The notes under the pieces: model-generated
Seen by the model: the letters and a program-made list of their open reading frames with translations, nothing else
What the model was told of the DNA's origin: nothing
The model's database searches: none
Shown: in pieces, positions 41,618-50,685 of the stretch
Numbering within the stretch: the stretch's first letter is position 1
Layout: every line of letters starts with the position of its first letter
Source: Rhizobiaceae bacterium
GTDB lineage: Bacteria; Pseudomonadota; Alphaproteobacteria; Rhizobiales; Rhizobiaceae
Assembly (NCBI GenBank): GCA_019635775.1
Contig: JAHBYU010000010.1
Coordinates: 115,937 to 179,936, forward strand
DNA: 64,000 bases
Direction: 5' to 3'
Position numbers and translations under genes: made by a program

Positions 41618-42364
41618 GTGAGCCCTCCTTATAAAGCTGACGGTAGGTGATACGCTTCGCCAAGGTGCAGACAATCGGGAATCGTCGGGCGAACCGAGCC
41701 GGTGACGACTAAGTCACAGCTTTCTTGCGCCAGATTGATCGTCCCAAAGTAATACACATTGGTTAACGATGATTATTTCCTTGCCGGAATGCGGTCTGAG
41801 TCTTCTTTCAAGATAGCCTCCCCGACCGTGGCAGGCACCAGATGTGGTGGTGAACAAAACGGGAAATAGCCGCCGAGGGTGATTCGTCGCCGATTCGTTC
41901 CGCCTTTGGCCTGAATGTTAACGCGCGGCGGTCGTCCGTGCCGGCATTCCGTTAAGTTCATGAAAGGAAAGATGAACAATTCCATAATCTTGCAAGACAC
42001 TCGGCCTTGCCTGGGAAGACGTGCCGCCGTCGCGTTAACCTTTTGTCCCTCCATCACGAGGATTTCGCAGAAGATCCCTTTTCAAGATTCAGCATATGGT
42101 CTGAATCGAATGCCTTCCGGCTACATCTAGCCACGAACAAAACCTGAATCTGCCTGAGTCACTGATTCGTAGCTGATTCGTTCCAGACTCGTTCCAAGCC
42201 TTAACGACGCAGACCCGAGACACCCTCACGGCGCACTGTTTTCCCTTTCGCTTGCCGTCCCAAATCCCTATGTGTGGCCCCATGCCTCGCCATCTCCGGC
42301 GACCAGGACGGACAGGTCAGCACGGACAAACCCACCACGCAGAGCCAGGACCAGTCTCGACCAG
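41618..42364. other. Long AT-richer intergenic region with GANTC and 11-bp repeats
   Basis: About 750 bp without a convincing gene separate aqpZ from the helicase gene. The stretch is less GC-rich than its surroundings and contains ten GANTC sites, several TTAAC motifs, and two clusters of an 11-bp tandem repeat beginning GATTCGT. No DnaA box of the TTATCCACA type was seen. It must include promoters for aqpZ and for the helicase. Confidence 0.6.
41798..42190. repeat. GANTC cluster with 11-bp GATTCGT repeats
   Basis: GANTC occurs at 41798, 41881, 41892, 42086, 42103, 42146, 42156, 42164, 42175 and 42186. The last five fall within 45 bp. Units GATTCGTCGCC-GATTCGTTCCG (41881-41902) and GATTCGTAGCT-GATTCGTTCCA-GACTCGTTCCA (42164-42196) are direct repeats with 11-bp period. 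GANTC is the target of the cell-cycle methylase CcrM in alphaproteobacteria. Confidence 0.8.
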
Positions 42365-45300
42365 ATGACGATCCATCCCAAGACGAACGGGCCAGCGGCA
42401 GTTCCGCTCATCCTAACCGGCCGCGATGTCACCGCCGTGCTGGGACCGACCAACACCGGCAAGACGCATCTCGCCATCGAACGGATGGTGGCGCATGAAA
42501 GCGGGTTGATCGGCCTGCCGCTGAGGCTGCTCGCGCGGGAAGTCTATGGCCGTGTCTGCGAGAAGGTGGGCGCGCACAAGGTGGCGCTCATAACGGGCGA
42601 GGAAAAGATCGTGCCCCCCGGCGCGCGCTATTCCGTCTGTACGGTCGAAGCCATGCCGCGGCAGACGGATGCCGCCTTCGTCGCCATAGACGAGGTTCAG
42701 CTTGCGGGTGATTTCGAGCGCGGCCACATATTCACGGACCGCATCCTGCATCTGCGCGGGCGTCAGGAAACGCTGCTCCTGGGCGCCGCCACGATGCGCG
42801 GCATTCTCGAGAGGTTGCTGAAGGGGATCTCGGTCGTAACAAGGCCGCGCCTCTCGCACCTTGCCTATGCCGGCCAGAAGAAGCTGACCCGGTTGCCCTC
42901 GCGCTCGGCGATCGTCGCGTTTTCGGCCGACGAGGTTTATGCGATCGCCGAACTTGTGCGACGCCAGCGCGGCGGCGCGGCCGTCGTGCTGGGAGCGCTT
43001 TCTCCACGTACCCGCAACGCCCAGGTGGAGCTCTTCCAGTCGGGCGATGTCGAATATCTGGTCGCGACGGACGCGATCGGCATGGGCCTCAATCTCGATC
43101 TCGACCATGTCGCGTTCGCGCAGGACAGGAAGTTCGACGGCTACCAGTTCCGAAATCTTTCAGCCGCCGAACTCGGACAGATCGCCGGCCGTGCCGGACG
43201 GCATCTGCGCGACGGTACTTTCGGCGTTACCGGGCAGGTCGACCCGTTCGACGACGAGCTGATCGCGAAGATCGAGGGACATGACTTCGATCCCGTGAAA
43301 GTGCTGCAATGGCGCACGGTGGGCTTCGATTTCGCGAGCGTCGAGGCGTTGAAGCGTTCGATCGAGACGCCTGCCCCGGTGGAGGGACTGACACGGGCGC
43401 TGCCCGCCGTCGACCAGCAGGCGCTCGATCATCTGTCGCGTGACCCGGTTGTGCGCGACCTGGCTGTCGGCAGCGAGCGCGTCGCCCTGCTCTGGGAGGC
43501 CTGCGCCCTGCCGGACTATCGCCGCATCGCGCCGGCCCAGCATGCCGATCTCATAGCCTCGATGTATGACGACCTTGCCCGCAAGGGCCATGTCGACGAA
43601 AGCTACATGGCCGAACAGGTGCGAAGGGCGGATTCGACCGAAGGGGATATCGACACGCTTTCGCAACGGATCGCGCAGATCCGTACATGGACCTTTGTCT
43701 CCAACCGGCCCGGCTGGCTTGCCGATCCGACACACTGGCAGGAAAAGACGAGGGAAATCGAAGACAGATTGTCCGATGCCCTGCATGAACGGTTGACGAA
43801 ACGCTTCGTTGATCGCAGGACTTCCGTCCTTGTCCGCCGCCTCCGGGAAAACACGATGCTCGACGCCGAAATCAGCCCATCAGGGACAGTCCTTGTAGAG
43901 GGCCACCATGTCGGGGAACTCCAGGGGTTCCGCTTCACCGCCGACCAGAGCGCCAATGGCGAAGATGGCAAGGCCATCCGCTCAGCCGCGCAGAAGGCTC
44001 TCGCCGCAGAGTTCGAGGCCCGTGCGGAGCGTTTCGCGGTTTGCGCGAACGGCGATATCGCGCTCGGCTCCGATGGGGTCTTGCGCTGGATCGGCGCGCC
44101 GATCGGCACACTTACCGCGGGCGAGGACGCCTTCAGGCCGCGCGTCATCCTGTTTGCCGACGAACAGCTGACAGGCCCGGCGCGTGACAAGGTCGCCGCA
44201 CGGGCCGAGCGCTTCGTCAACTATCAGATCGAGTCGCTTCTGAAGCCGCTGGTTGACCTCAAATCGGCCGAGCATGTGACGGGGATCGGGAGAGGCATCG
44301 CCTTCCGTCTCGTAGAAGAGCTCGGCCTGATCAACCGGCGTGACATCGCAGAAGACGTCAAGTCGCTTGACCAGCCGGGACGCGCAGCGTTGCGACGGCT
44401 TGGGGTCCGGTTCGGCGCCTATCATGTCTTCGTGCCCGCGCTGATCAAACCGGCGCCTGCCGGACTGATAACGCTGCTGTGGGCGCTCCAGAACGATGGA
44501 AAAGACAAGCCGGGCTTCGGCGACGTGGTCAATGCGCTCGCCACGGGACGCACGTCCGTCGTCATCGACCCTGCCTTCGACAAGACGTTCTACAAGCTTG
44601 CGGGATTTCGTCCGCTTGGCCGCCGTGCCGTGCGCGTCGACATACTCGAGCGTCTTGCCGACCTCATCCGACCAGCTCTGGCATGGAAGGCGGGCACCGG
44701 CGCGCGTCCGGATGGAGCCTATGACGGGCAGGCATTCATGGTCACGCCCGCTATGATGTCCATTCTCGGCGCAAATGCTGAGGATATGGAAGAGATTCTC
44801 AAGGGGCTGGGCTATCGCGCGGAACCGAAGCCGGCCGCCGATGTGAAGGCGAAGCTTGAAGCGCTCGACCAGGCGGCGCAGGAGGCAGCTGCAAAGGCCG
44901 AAGCCGAAAAGGCGGAGGCCGCCGCGAATACCGCCAAGGAAGAAGAGAAGCGAGAGGCGAGCGACACCGCGCAGGTTGCAACCGAATTGCCGGCGGTCGA
45001 GGCTGCTGCGTCGGTGACAGAGCCCGCTGACGGTGAGGTTGCCGAGGAGAACGAGGCTACTGCCGCCGACGAGAGTTCCGTCGTGACGGCGCCTGCGGAA
45101 GAGGTTGTTGATGTCGCCCCGTCGGCTGACGAGGTTGAGCAAGCGCCTGCGGCCGTTGCGCCGGCCCCGGTTGAGGTGGCCGATGAGACTGTATCCGGGC
45201 CAGCGCAGTCCGGATCGGACGCCGACAATGTCGCGCCGCAGGTTGACACCGAGGCGCAACCCGTCTCCGATCTGCCCGCCGAGGAACCCAAGCCCGTTCT

Positions 45301-45664
45301 TCTGTGGCGTCCGGGGCGTTTCGACAGGCCAGCGGGTGGCCGCCGCCACGACAACCACCAGCGCCATGGACGCGCGCCGCATGGCGATGGTGAAGGCCAG
45401 GCGAACCGCCAGCGCCAGGGTGGTAGGCCTCCGCATCAGGGTCGCCGCGACGACCGGGATGGCGATAGCAGGCAGAAGCCGGAGCGGAACAAGGGGCGAC
45501 CGGAACGGGAGGGTGGACGTCCCGACTTCCGCAAGGGCAAGCGGGAGGAGGAGCGGGTCGCCAAGCCCTTCAACCCGAGGCAGCGCGAAGATCGTCCGGC
45601 GAAGGTCGATCCCCTCTCGCCCTTCGCAAAGCTTGCCGTGTTGCGCGAGCAGCTCAAGAAATAG
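42365..45664 (+). CDS. SUV3/MgpS-type DExH helicase with disordered C-terminal tail
   Basis: This protein is about 1,099 residues long. Helicase motifs are Walker A GPTNTGKTH (27-35), the DEVQ box (109-112), GAATMRG, and motifs V-VI in ATDAIGMGLNLD and QIAGRAGRH, typical of the SUV3-like RNA helicase family. After a helicase-associated C-terminal region comes an Ala/Glu/Val-rich low-complexity stretch (about residues 840-1000) and then an Arg/Gly-rich basic tail. Acidic plus basic tails suggest RNA-protein contacts. The start is unclear: GTG 42272 adds 31 residues, while ATG 42365 begins nearer the conserved part. The adjacent S4-domain gene begins 1 base after the stop, supporting a shared role in RNA or ribosome metabolism. 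Confidence 0.9.
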   Translation: MTIHPKTNGPAAVPLILTGRDVTAVLGPTNTGKTHLAIERMVAHESGLIGLPLRLLAREVYGRVCEKVGAHKVALITGEEKIVPPGARYSVCTVEAMPRQTDAAFVAIDEVQLAGDFERGHIFTDRILHLRGRQETLLLGAATMRGILERLLKGISVVTRPRLSHLAYAGQKKLTRLPSRSAIVAFSADEVYAIAELVRRQRGGAAVVLGALSPRTRNAQVELFQSGDVEYLVATDAIGMGLNLDLDHVAFAQDRKFDGYQFRNLSAAELGQIAGRAGRHLRDGTFGVTGQVDPFDDELIAKIEGHDFDPVKVLQWRTVGFDFASVEALKRSIETPAPVEGLTRALPAVDQQALDHLSRDPVVRDLAVGSERVALLWEACALPDYRRIAPAQHADLIASMYDDLARKGHVDESYMAEQVRRADSTEGDIDTLSQRIAQIRTWTFVSNRPGWLADPTHWQEKTREIEDRLSDALHERLTKRFVDRRTSVLVRRLRENTMLDAEISPSGTVLVEGHHVGELQGFRFTADQSANGEDGKAIRSAAQKALAAEFEARAERFAVCANGDIALGSDGVLRWIGAPIGTLTAGEDAFRPRVILFADEQLTGPARDKVAARAERFVNYQIESLLKPLVDLKSAEHVTGIGRGIAFRLVEELGLINRRDIAEDVKSLDQPGRAALRRLGVRFGAYHVFVPALIKPAPAGLITLLWALQNDGKDKPGFGDVVNALATGRTSVVIDPAFDKTFYKLAGFRPLGRRAVRVDILERLADLIRPALAWKAGTGARPDGAYDGQAFMVTPAMMSILGANAEDMEEILKGLGYRAEPKPAADVKAKLEALDQAAQEAAAKAEAEKAEAAANTAKEEEKREASDTAQVATELPAVEAAASVTEPADGEVAEENEATAADESSVVTAPAEEVVDVAPSADEVEQAPAAVAPAPVEVADETVSGPAQSGSDADNVAPQVDTEAQPVSDLPAEEPKPVLLWRPGRFDRPAGGRRHDNHQRHGRAPHGDGEGQANRQRQGGRPPHQGRRDDRDGDSRQKPERNKGRPEREGGRPDFRKGKREEERVAKPFNPRQREDRPAKVDPLSPFAKLAVLREQLKK

Positions 45665-46060
45665 ATGGAAGGCGCGGCCCGCCAGCGCATAGACAAGTGG
45701 CTGTTTTTCGCGCGCGTGGTGAAATCGCGCTCGCTCGCCGCCAAACTTGCAAGCGCCGGTCGTGTTCGCATAAATCGCGACAAGGCGTCGCAGCCATCCG
45801 ATTTCGTCAAGCCGGGCGACGTGCTGACCATCACGCTCGAACGCCGCATACTGGTCTACAAGGTGCTCGATGCGGGCAAGCGTCGTGGACCGTCAGAAGA
45901 AGCGCGCCTGCTCTACGAGGACATGTCGCCGCCCCCCGCGGCGAAGGGCGATGCGCCCCTCGACGCCATGGTTCCGCTGAGGGACGCCGGAAGCGGACGG
46001 CCCACGAAACGCGACCGGAGGGAGACGGATCGCCTGCGCGGGCACGACCCGTTCTCGTGA
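45665..46060 (+). CDS. hslR: S4-domain RNA-binding protein (Hsp15/HslR-like)
   Basis: This 131-residue protein has an S4 fold at the N-terminus (RIDKWLFFARVVKSRSLAAKLASAGRV; then INRDKASQPSDFVKPGDVLTI). The C-terminal tail is basic and probably flexible. Hsp15 binds free 50S subunits carrying nascent chains. The ATG follows the helicase stop codon directly, so translation is coupled. The Hsp15 name is by domain similarity. Confidence 0.88.
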   Translation: MEGAARQRIDKWLFFARVVKSRSLAAKLASAGRVRINRDKASQPSDFVKPGDVLTITLERRILVYKVLDAGKRRGPSEEARLLYEDMSPPPAAKGDAPLDAMVPLRDAGSGRPTKRDRRETDRLRGHDPFS

Positions 46061-46195
46061 CCAGAGCCATTCAGTGAAGGGGACAGGTTTTCTCCTGCGG
46101 GGGCGTGGTTGGAACCGCGAACCTTGCAAGGCCCCGGCAAACGGGATAACTCACCCGAAACAGCTGTAAATGCGGGAAAATTCCCGGAGCCGAGC

Positions 46196-46534
46196 ATGAC
46201 CTACGTCGTCACCGACAACTGCATCAAGTGCAAGTACACCGATTGCGTGGAGGTCTGCCCGGTAGACTGCTTCTACGAAGGCGAGAACATGCTCGTCATC
46301 CACCCGGACGAATGCATCGACTGTGGCGTCTGCGAGCCGGAATGCCCGGCTGATGCCATCAAGCCCGATACGGAGCCCGGCCTGGAGAAGTGGCTGGAAA
46401 TCAACACCGAATATGCTTCGAAATGGCCCAATCTCACGGTGAAGAAGACCGAGTTGCCGGACGCCAAGGAGTTTGACGGCGTTGAAGGCAAGTTCGACAA
46501 ATACTTCTCTCCGGAGCCGGGGGAAGGTGACTGA
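46196..46534 (+). CDS. fdxA: Seven-iron ferredoxin FdxA
   Basis: This 112-residue ferredoxin has cysteines spaced as in Azotobacter FdI. Cys9, Cys17 and Cys50 bind a [3Fe-4S] cluster, Cys21, Cys40, Cys43 and Cys46 a [4Fe-4S] cluster; an additional Cys25 matches the free cysteine of that protein. ATG 46196 has GGAG 8 nt upstream. CGGGAA-AA-TTCCCG (46173-46186) overlaps the ribosome binding site and may be an operator or leader stem. It serves low-potential electron transfer. Confidence 0.95.
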   Translation: MTYVVTDNCIKCKYTDCVEVCPVDCFYEGENMLVIHPDECIDCGVCEPECPADAIKPDTEPGLEKWLEINTEYASKWPNLTVKKTELPDAKEFDGVEGKFDKYFSPEPGEGD

Positions 46535-46911
46535 GTTCCGTTGGGGAAGGCTGCGCCGCAGCGCTTAGGATGCAGACCCAATATTAACCAGTGCGCCTCG
46601 CTACGGTACGCATGGCCGTACCGCTATGCAGCAAATTGTTGATTCTTGCCACTTTTTGTGCTATCTGTAACAAATATGCCAATGGCAAATCGTCAAACAA
46701 GGCGCGCAAGCCCTAATCATTGAAAGGCCAAACTGACTGCGGACCAGATGTTCTGGGCCAGGCTGGTAGTATTGCCATGTCTCGCCGCCATGAAAACTGT
46801 TCTGCTGGCTTGGCCGTTTGTCATTTGGTGGGTTTGGCCCGGTAGTCATTCTGCCTGGCCGCACTAGGTGGCCCATGCGTGGGACACCGCAACCAAGGAG
46901 TTCAGGGCGTA
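46535..46911. promoter_or_regulatory. fdxA-carD intergenic region with long carD leader
   Basis: About 375 bp without a gene. A likely sigma-70 promoter is TTGATT (46639-46644), 17 bp, TATCTG (46662-46667), which would give a leader of about 240 nt. A 7-bp inverted repeat CGGTACG/CGTACCG (46604-46610, 46617-46623) lies upstream of the -35. No obvious terminator with a U-run follows fdxA. Confidence 0.4.
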
Positions 46912-47490
46912 ATGGCAACAACCACGCAGCAGAAGAAGTCGGCGCAGCGGCAGGGTTTCAAGACCGGCGAGTATATCGTCTATCCCGCGCATGGCGTCGG
47001 CCAGATCGTGGCGATCGACGAGCAGGAAGTTGCCGGCCACAAGCTTGAGCTCTTCGTGATAGATTTCCAGAAAGACAAGATGCGCCTGAAGGTGCCGGTC
47101 GCCAAGGCTACCTCCATCGGCATGCGCAAGCTGTCCGAGACCGATTATGTGGATCGTGCGCTGAAGGTGGTCCAGGGTCGCGCCCGTGTGAAGCGGACGA
47201 TGTGGTCGCGTCGCGCGCAGGAATACGACGCCAAGATCAATTCCGGCGATCTGATCTCGATTGCGGAAGTGGTGCGCGATCTCTTCCGCGCCGACAACCA
47301 GCCGGAGCAGTCCTATTCGGAGCGCCAGCTTTATGAAGCCGCGCTCGATCGCATGGCGCGTGAGATCGCGGCGGTCAACCGGATGTCGGAAACCGAGGCG
47401 GTTCGCCTGATCGAGGTCAACCTGGCCAAGGGCCCGAAGCGTGGCGCCAAGGCTGACAACGAGGAAGCCGAGCAGGAAGAAGCTGCCTGA
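46912..47490 (+). CDS. carD: CarD-family transcription regulator
   Basis: This 192-residue protein begins with a basic Gln/Lys-rich tail, then the RNA-polymerase-interacting Tudor-like domain (FKTGEYIVYPAHGVGQIVAI), and a helical C-terminal DNA-binding domain with RVKRTMWSRRAQEYDAKI. A C-terminal Glu/Ala-rich tail follows. CarD binds the RNAP beta subunit and stabilises open promoter complexes, including rRNA promoters. ATG 46912 is the homologous start, with AAGGAG upstream. A hairpin terminator follows the gene. Confidence 0.95.
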   Translation: MATTTQQKKSAQRQGFKTGEYIVYPAHGVGQIVAIDEQEVAGHKLELFVIDFQKDKMRLKVPVAKATSIGMRKLSETDYVDRALKVVQGRARVKRTMWSRRAQEYDAKINSGDLISIAEVVRDLFRADNQPEQSYSERQLYEAALDRMAREIAAVNRMSETEAVRLIEVNLAKGPKRGAKADNEEAEQEEAA

Positions 47491-47522
47491 CCGGGAAGCC
47501 GGCCATCCATTGCAACGTTTTG

Positions 47523-47551
47523 AAAGGCCGCGTCCCGGACGTGGCCTTTTT
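47523..47551 (+). terminator. Rho-independent terminator of carD
   Basis: A GC-rich stem GGCCGCGTCC/GGACGTGGCC (one G-U pair) extended by flanking A/T pairs is followed by TTTTT. It lies about 33 nt after the carD stop codon. Confidence 0.85.
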
Positions 47552-47576
47552 CTTTGCATGGGGGGCGGCGGACAAT

Positions 47577-47605
47577 AAAAAAAGGCCCCGCTTTGCGGGG
47601 CCTTT
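47577..47605 (-). terminator. Rho-independent terminator of rpmE
   Basis: AAAGGCCCCGC (47581-47591) pairs perfectly with GCGGGGCCTTT (47595-47605) around a 3-nt loop. The plus-strand A-run 47577-47583 is a U-run on the minus transcript. It lies 18 nt after the rpmE stop. Confidence 0.92.
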
Positions 47606-47623
47606 GAACGACAGTCGGGCTTG

Positions 47624-47845
47624 TCAGATCGACAGGCCGGCGTAGCGGTTCTTGAACTTGGAGAGGCGTCCGCCGCGGTCAAGCAGGTTCTGCTGCCCGC
47701 CGGTCCAGGCCGGATGCGTGTTGGGGTCGATGTCGAGGTTGAGCGTGTCGCCAGCCGCGCCGTAGGTCGAACGCGTCTCGTAGCTCGTGCCGTCGGTCAT
47801 CACGACCGTGATGGTGTGGTAGTCGGGATGGATCTTCTCTTTCAT
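47624..47845 (-). CDS. rpmE: 50S ribosomal protein L31, cysteine-free form
   Basis: This 73-residue L31 begins [19 protein letters not shown] and has the conserved [21 protein letters not shown] stretch. The zinc-binding cysteines of the C+ form are absent, so it is the C- type common in Rhizobiales and does not depend on zinc. ATG 47845 is preferred over GTG 47848. It is divergent from the ABC exporter. Confidence 0.96.
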   Translation of the reverse strand: MKEKIHPDYHTITVVMTDGTSYETRSTYGAAGDTLNLDIDPNTHPAWTGGQQNLLDRGGRLSKFKNRYAGLSI

Positions 47846-48042
47846 CACTCTCGTCCTTTGCCGGCTCGCCCGTCTGGCCGTGCGGCCTGCGTCGATGCGT
47901 CTCTTTGAAAAACGTCAAGCCGCGGCTATCAGGCTGCCACGGCTTCTAAAACGGTTGGCCGGCCTATACATCAGCTTGAATTGAATCACAAGGCTGCGAT
48001 GCGTAGGCTTGTGGCGTTGGCCGGACAGAGGAACGACAGGAC

Positions 48043-49848
48043 ATGGCATTGACGGCGGAAACCTCCGCTGATCGCTCAGGATCGACCCTGCGGCCCCTGC
48101 GTCGCATCGTTCCATATGTGCTGCGCTACAGATTTCTTGTCGCCGCCGCCATCATCTCGCTCGCGCTCGCGGCCGGCACCACGCTTACGCTGCCGCTGGC
48201 CGTCAGGCGTCTGATCGACAACGGCTTCACAAGCGCCGACACCACCTTCGTAGCAAACTACTTTTCCATGCTGGTTGGGATCGCCGCCGTGCTGGCGTTG
48301 GCGTCGGCCTGCCGCTATTTCTTCGTCATCACGCTTGGCGAGCGCGTCGTCGCGGACCTGCGTCGCGATGTCTTCGCGCATCTTACGACGCTGTCGCCGG
48401 CATTCTTCGACGCCTCGCTTTCGGGCGAAATCGTCTCGCGCCTGTCGGCAGACACAACACAGATAAAGTCGATGGTTGGCGCCACCGCATCCGTTGCGCT
48501 GCGGAATATCATCCTTGGGCTCGGAGCCGTCGGCATGATGGTGGTGACGAGCCCGAAGCTTTCGGGTCTTGTCCTGGTGGCCATTCCCTTCATCGTGCTG
48601 CCTCTCATGGCTTTCGGCCGGTCGGTACGGCGCAAATCGCGGCAGGCACAGGACAGGCTGGCCGGTGCGACGGCCTATGCCAGCGAGCACATTTCGTCGG
48701 TGAGGACGCTGCAATCCTTCACCAACGAAAAACTCGTCACGTCAAGGTTCGGGCAGGCTGTGGAAGCAGCGTTCAAGGCTGCCCGCGCATCGACGCTTGC
48801 CCGCGCGGCGCTGACCTTCGTCGCGATCTTCACGATCTTCACCTCCGTGGTGGCCGTTCTCTGGTTCGGTTCCCATGATGTGCTGACAGGAAACATGTCG
48901 GCGGGCACGCTTGGCCAGTTCCTGCTTTACTCGGTGTTCGCCGCGGGAGCGCTCGGCGCTCTCTCCGAAGTCTGGGGCGAGCTTTCGCAGGCGGCGGGCG
49001 CAGCGGAGCGGCTGATCGAGATCCTGGCCGAGAAACCGGCCATCGCCGCGCCGATCCATCCGAAGGCATTGCCTGTGCCTGGCAAGGGTTCGGTTTCCTT
49101 CACGGACGTCACCTTCTCCTATCCCGCCAGACCAGACCTGCCGGCGCTTCATAATGTCAGCTTCACCATCAAGCCAGGTGAAACCGTTGCCATCGTCGGT
49201 CCTTCCGGCGCGGGGAAGAGCACCATCTTCTCGCTGTTGCTGCGTTTCTACGATCCAGAGAGCGGCAAGGTACTCATCGATGGCGTCGACCTGACCGAAG
49301 CCGATCCGGTAGAGCTTCGCAGTCGCGTCGCCATTGTCCCGCAGGATGTCACCATCTTTGCCGCCAGCGTGCGGGACAACATTGCCTTCGGCCGGCCTGG
49401 CGCAAGCGATGCCGAGATAGAGCAGGCCGCCAGGGACGCACTGGCGGACGAGTTCATCGACAGGCTCGACAAGGGATTCGACACGGAAGTCGGCGAGCGC
49501 GGCGTCACGCTTTCGGGCGGACAGCGCCAGCGCATCGCGATCGCGCGCGCCATCCTGCGCGATGCTCCGATCCTGCTGCTTGACGAGGCCACGTCGGCAC
49601 TCGATTCCGGCAGCGAAACGCTTGTGCAGATGGCACTGGAACGCCTGATGCGGGACCGCACCACCATCGTCATCGCGCATCGCCTTGCCACGGTGCTGGG
49701 CGCCGACCGCATTCTCGTGATCGACCGCGGCCGCATCGTCGAACAGGGTACGCATGAGAGTCTCGTCCTCAAGGACGGCATCTACGCGCGGCTTGCAAAG
49801 CTGCAGTTCGAGATCGGTTCAAGCGCTTTCAGGGGTGCTGCGGAGTAG
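48043..49848 (+). CDS. ABC exporter, fused membrane and ATPase domains (MsbA-like)
   Basis: This 601-residue half-transporter has a six-helix type I exporter domain (about 1-340) with the segment FFDASLSGEIVSRLSADTT, followed by an ATPase with Walker A GPSGAGKST, Q-loop VPQDVTIF, signature LSGGQRQRIAIARA and Walker B ILLLDEATSALD. It would act as a homodimer to export lipids, drugs or other hydrophobic compounds. It overlaps the convergent DUF1349 gene by 20 bp. The substrate is unknown. Confidence 0.93.
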   Translation: MALTAETSADRSGSTLRPLRRIVPYVLRYRFLVAAAIISLALAAGTTLTLPLAVRRLIDNGFTSADTTFVANYFSMLVGIAAVLALASACRYFFVITLGERVVADLRRDVFAHLTTLSPAFFDASLSGEIVSRLSADTTQIKSMVGATASVALRNIILGLGAVGMMVVTSPKLSGLVLVAIPFIVLPLMAFGRSVRRKSRQAQDRLAGATAYASEHISSVRTLQSFTNEKLVTSRFGQAVEAAFKAARASTLARAALTFVAIFTIFTSVVAVLWFGSHDVLTGNMSAGTLGQFLLYSVFAAGALGALSEVWGELSQAAGAAERLIEILAEKPAIAAPIHPKALPVPGKGSVSFTDVTFSYPARPDLPALHNVSFTIKPGETVAIVGPSGAGKSTIFSLLLRFYDPESGKVLIDGVDLTEADPVELRSRVAIVPQDVTIFAASVRDNIAFGRPGASDAEIEQAARDALADEFIDRLDKGFDTEVGERGVTLSGGQRQRIAIARAILRDAPILLLDEATSALDSGSETLVQMALERLMRDRTTIVIAHRLATVLGADRILVIDRGRIVEQGTHESLVLKDGIYARLAKLQFEIGSSAFRGAAE

Positions 49849-50428
49849 GGTCCGGTTCCGCGTGAAGTTGCCGGGAGATCGGCCGACCGACCAGAATCTC
49901 CCGGAAACGCGCCACGAAACCTTCCCGCTGGGGCGAACAGGCCATGACGCCGACCTGTGCCTCGCCGGAAGGAAAGGGACATAGCCGGGCCATCTGCCAT
50001 TCACCGCCGTCAACCGCGAATTGCACGCGCACAGCATCATCATGGCGCGTTAGGCGCACCGATACCGGATCGGATGGCTTTGCGTCGGCAAGTGGAATGA
50101 CCGACCAGTCCGAGACGCCGTTGGTAACCACCACGCTGAAATGCATCAGGCCGTCGGTAAACTCGATACCCGCCTTGATCCATCGGGTCTCGTCGAGCCT
50201 CAGGAATATGCCGGCCTGGTCGTAAAGTACCCTATATTCGCCGAACACTACGGTGGAGATCGTGAAGTCACCCGAGACGGGCCGCAGGAATGCGTGCCCA
50301 TTGTCGCGAACGAAGCCATAGAAGGTCTTGCGCCAGAAATCGGTGGAATCGGCTGTGCGGAATTCGAGGCGGCTGGCGTCTCCCTGCCAGTGCGCCGGCT
50401 CGTTCAGCCATCGAAATTCACCGTCCAT
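49829..50428 (-). CDS. DUF1349-family protein
   Basis: This 199-residue protein resembles the DUF1349 concanavalin-like beta-sandwich family, with landmarks FWRKTFYGFVRDNGHAFL, YDQAGIFLRLDETRWIKAG and VFVVV-type strands. DUF1349 proteins are found in bacteria and yeast; their activity is unknown. I place the start at ATG 50428 (MDGEFRWL); TTG 50440 is an alternative. It is the last gene of the flavoprotein/GcvT-like operon and overlaps the 88-residue gene by about 11 nt. Confidence 0.8.
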   Translation of the reverse strand: MDGEFRWLNEPAHWQGDASRLEFRTADSTDFWRKTFYGFVRDNGHAFLRPVSGDFTISTVVFGEYRVLYDQAGIFLRLDETRWIKAGIEFTDGLMHFSVVVTNGVSDWSVIPLADAKPSDPVSVRLTRHDDAVRVQFAVDGGEWQMARLCPFPSGEAQVGVMACSPQREGFVARFREILVGRPISRQLHAEPDPTPQHP

Positions 50429-50684
50429 CGGAACCGCCAACCCTTCCGGCTTCGACGCGCTTCAGCCAGTCCTTGCCGACGCCACGGTCGCGAATGATAG
50501 GCAACGGATCCTCGTTGTCGAGCCGCGAGCAGAGCCGATAGACCTCAAGCACCTCGGCGGGAAGCTCTCCGCGCTTGTAGAAAAACATGGCCGCCGCATA
50601 TCGGGTCCGGCCGGACCAGGTTTCCCCGAGCGGCGTATTGATCAGCGTCCACTGCTCCAGCGCTTCCGCATCGGTATCGTGCAT
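50418..50684 (-). CDS. Conserved small protein beside GcvT-like transferase
   Basis: This 88-residue acidic protein has no signal peptide or membrane segment. It reads MHDTDAEALEQWTLINTPLG at the start and ends GKDWLKRVEAGRVGGSDGR. It begins within a nucleotide or two of the end of the GcvT-like gene and overlaps the DUF1349 gene, so all three are co-translated. I do not recognise the family. The position suggests an accessory subunit of the GcvT-like/flavoprotein system. Confidence 0.72.
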   Translation of the reverse strand: MHDTDAEALEQWTLINTPLGETWSGRTRYAAAMFFYKRGELPAEVLEVYRLCSRLDNEDPLPIIRDRGVGKDWLKRVEAGRVGGSDGR

Positions 50685-50685
50685 G

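Noticed and set aside
41773-42130. Small genes in the aqpZ-helicase gap (94 codons minus, 71 codons plus)
   Set aside because: They overlap each other, lack good ribosome binding sites, and their content follows the repeat structure.
41618-42364. Chromosomal replication origin
   Set aside because: The AT-richer region with repeats and GANTC sites raised this, but no DnaA boxes were seen and hemE, dnaA, parA or repABC genes are absent. Kept only as an open possibility in the GANTC finding.
43982-45436. 484-codon open frame on the minus strand inside the helicase gene
   Set aside because: It mirrors the GC-rich low-complexity part of the helicase; the plus-strand helicase motifs are clear, and the antisense product has none.
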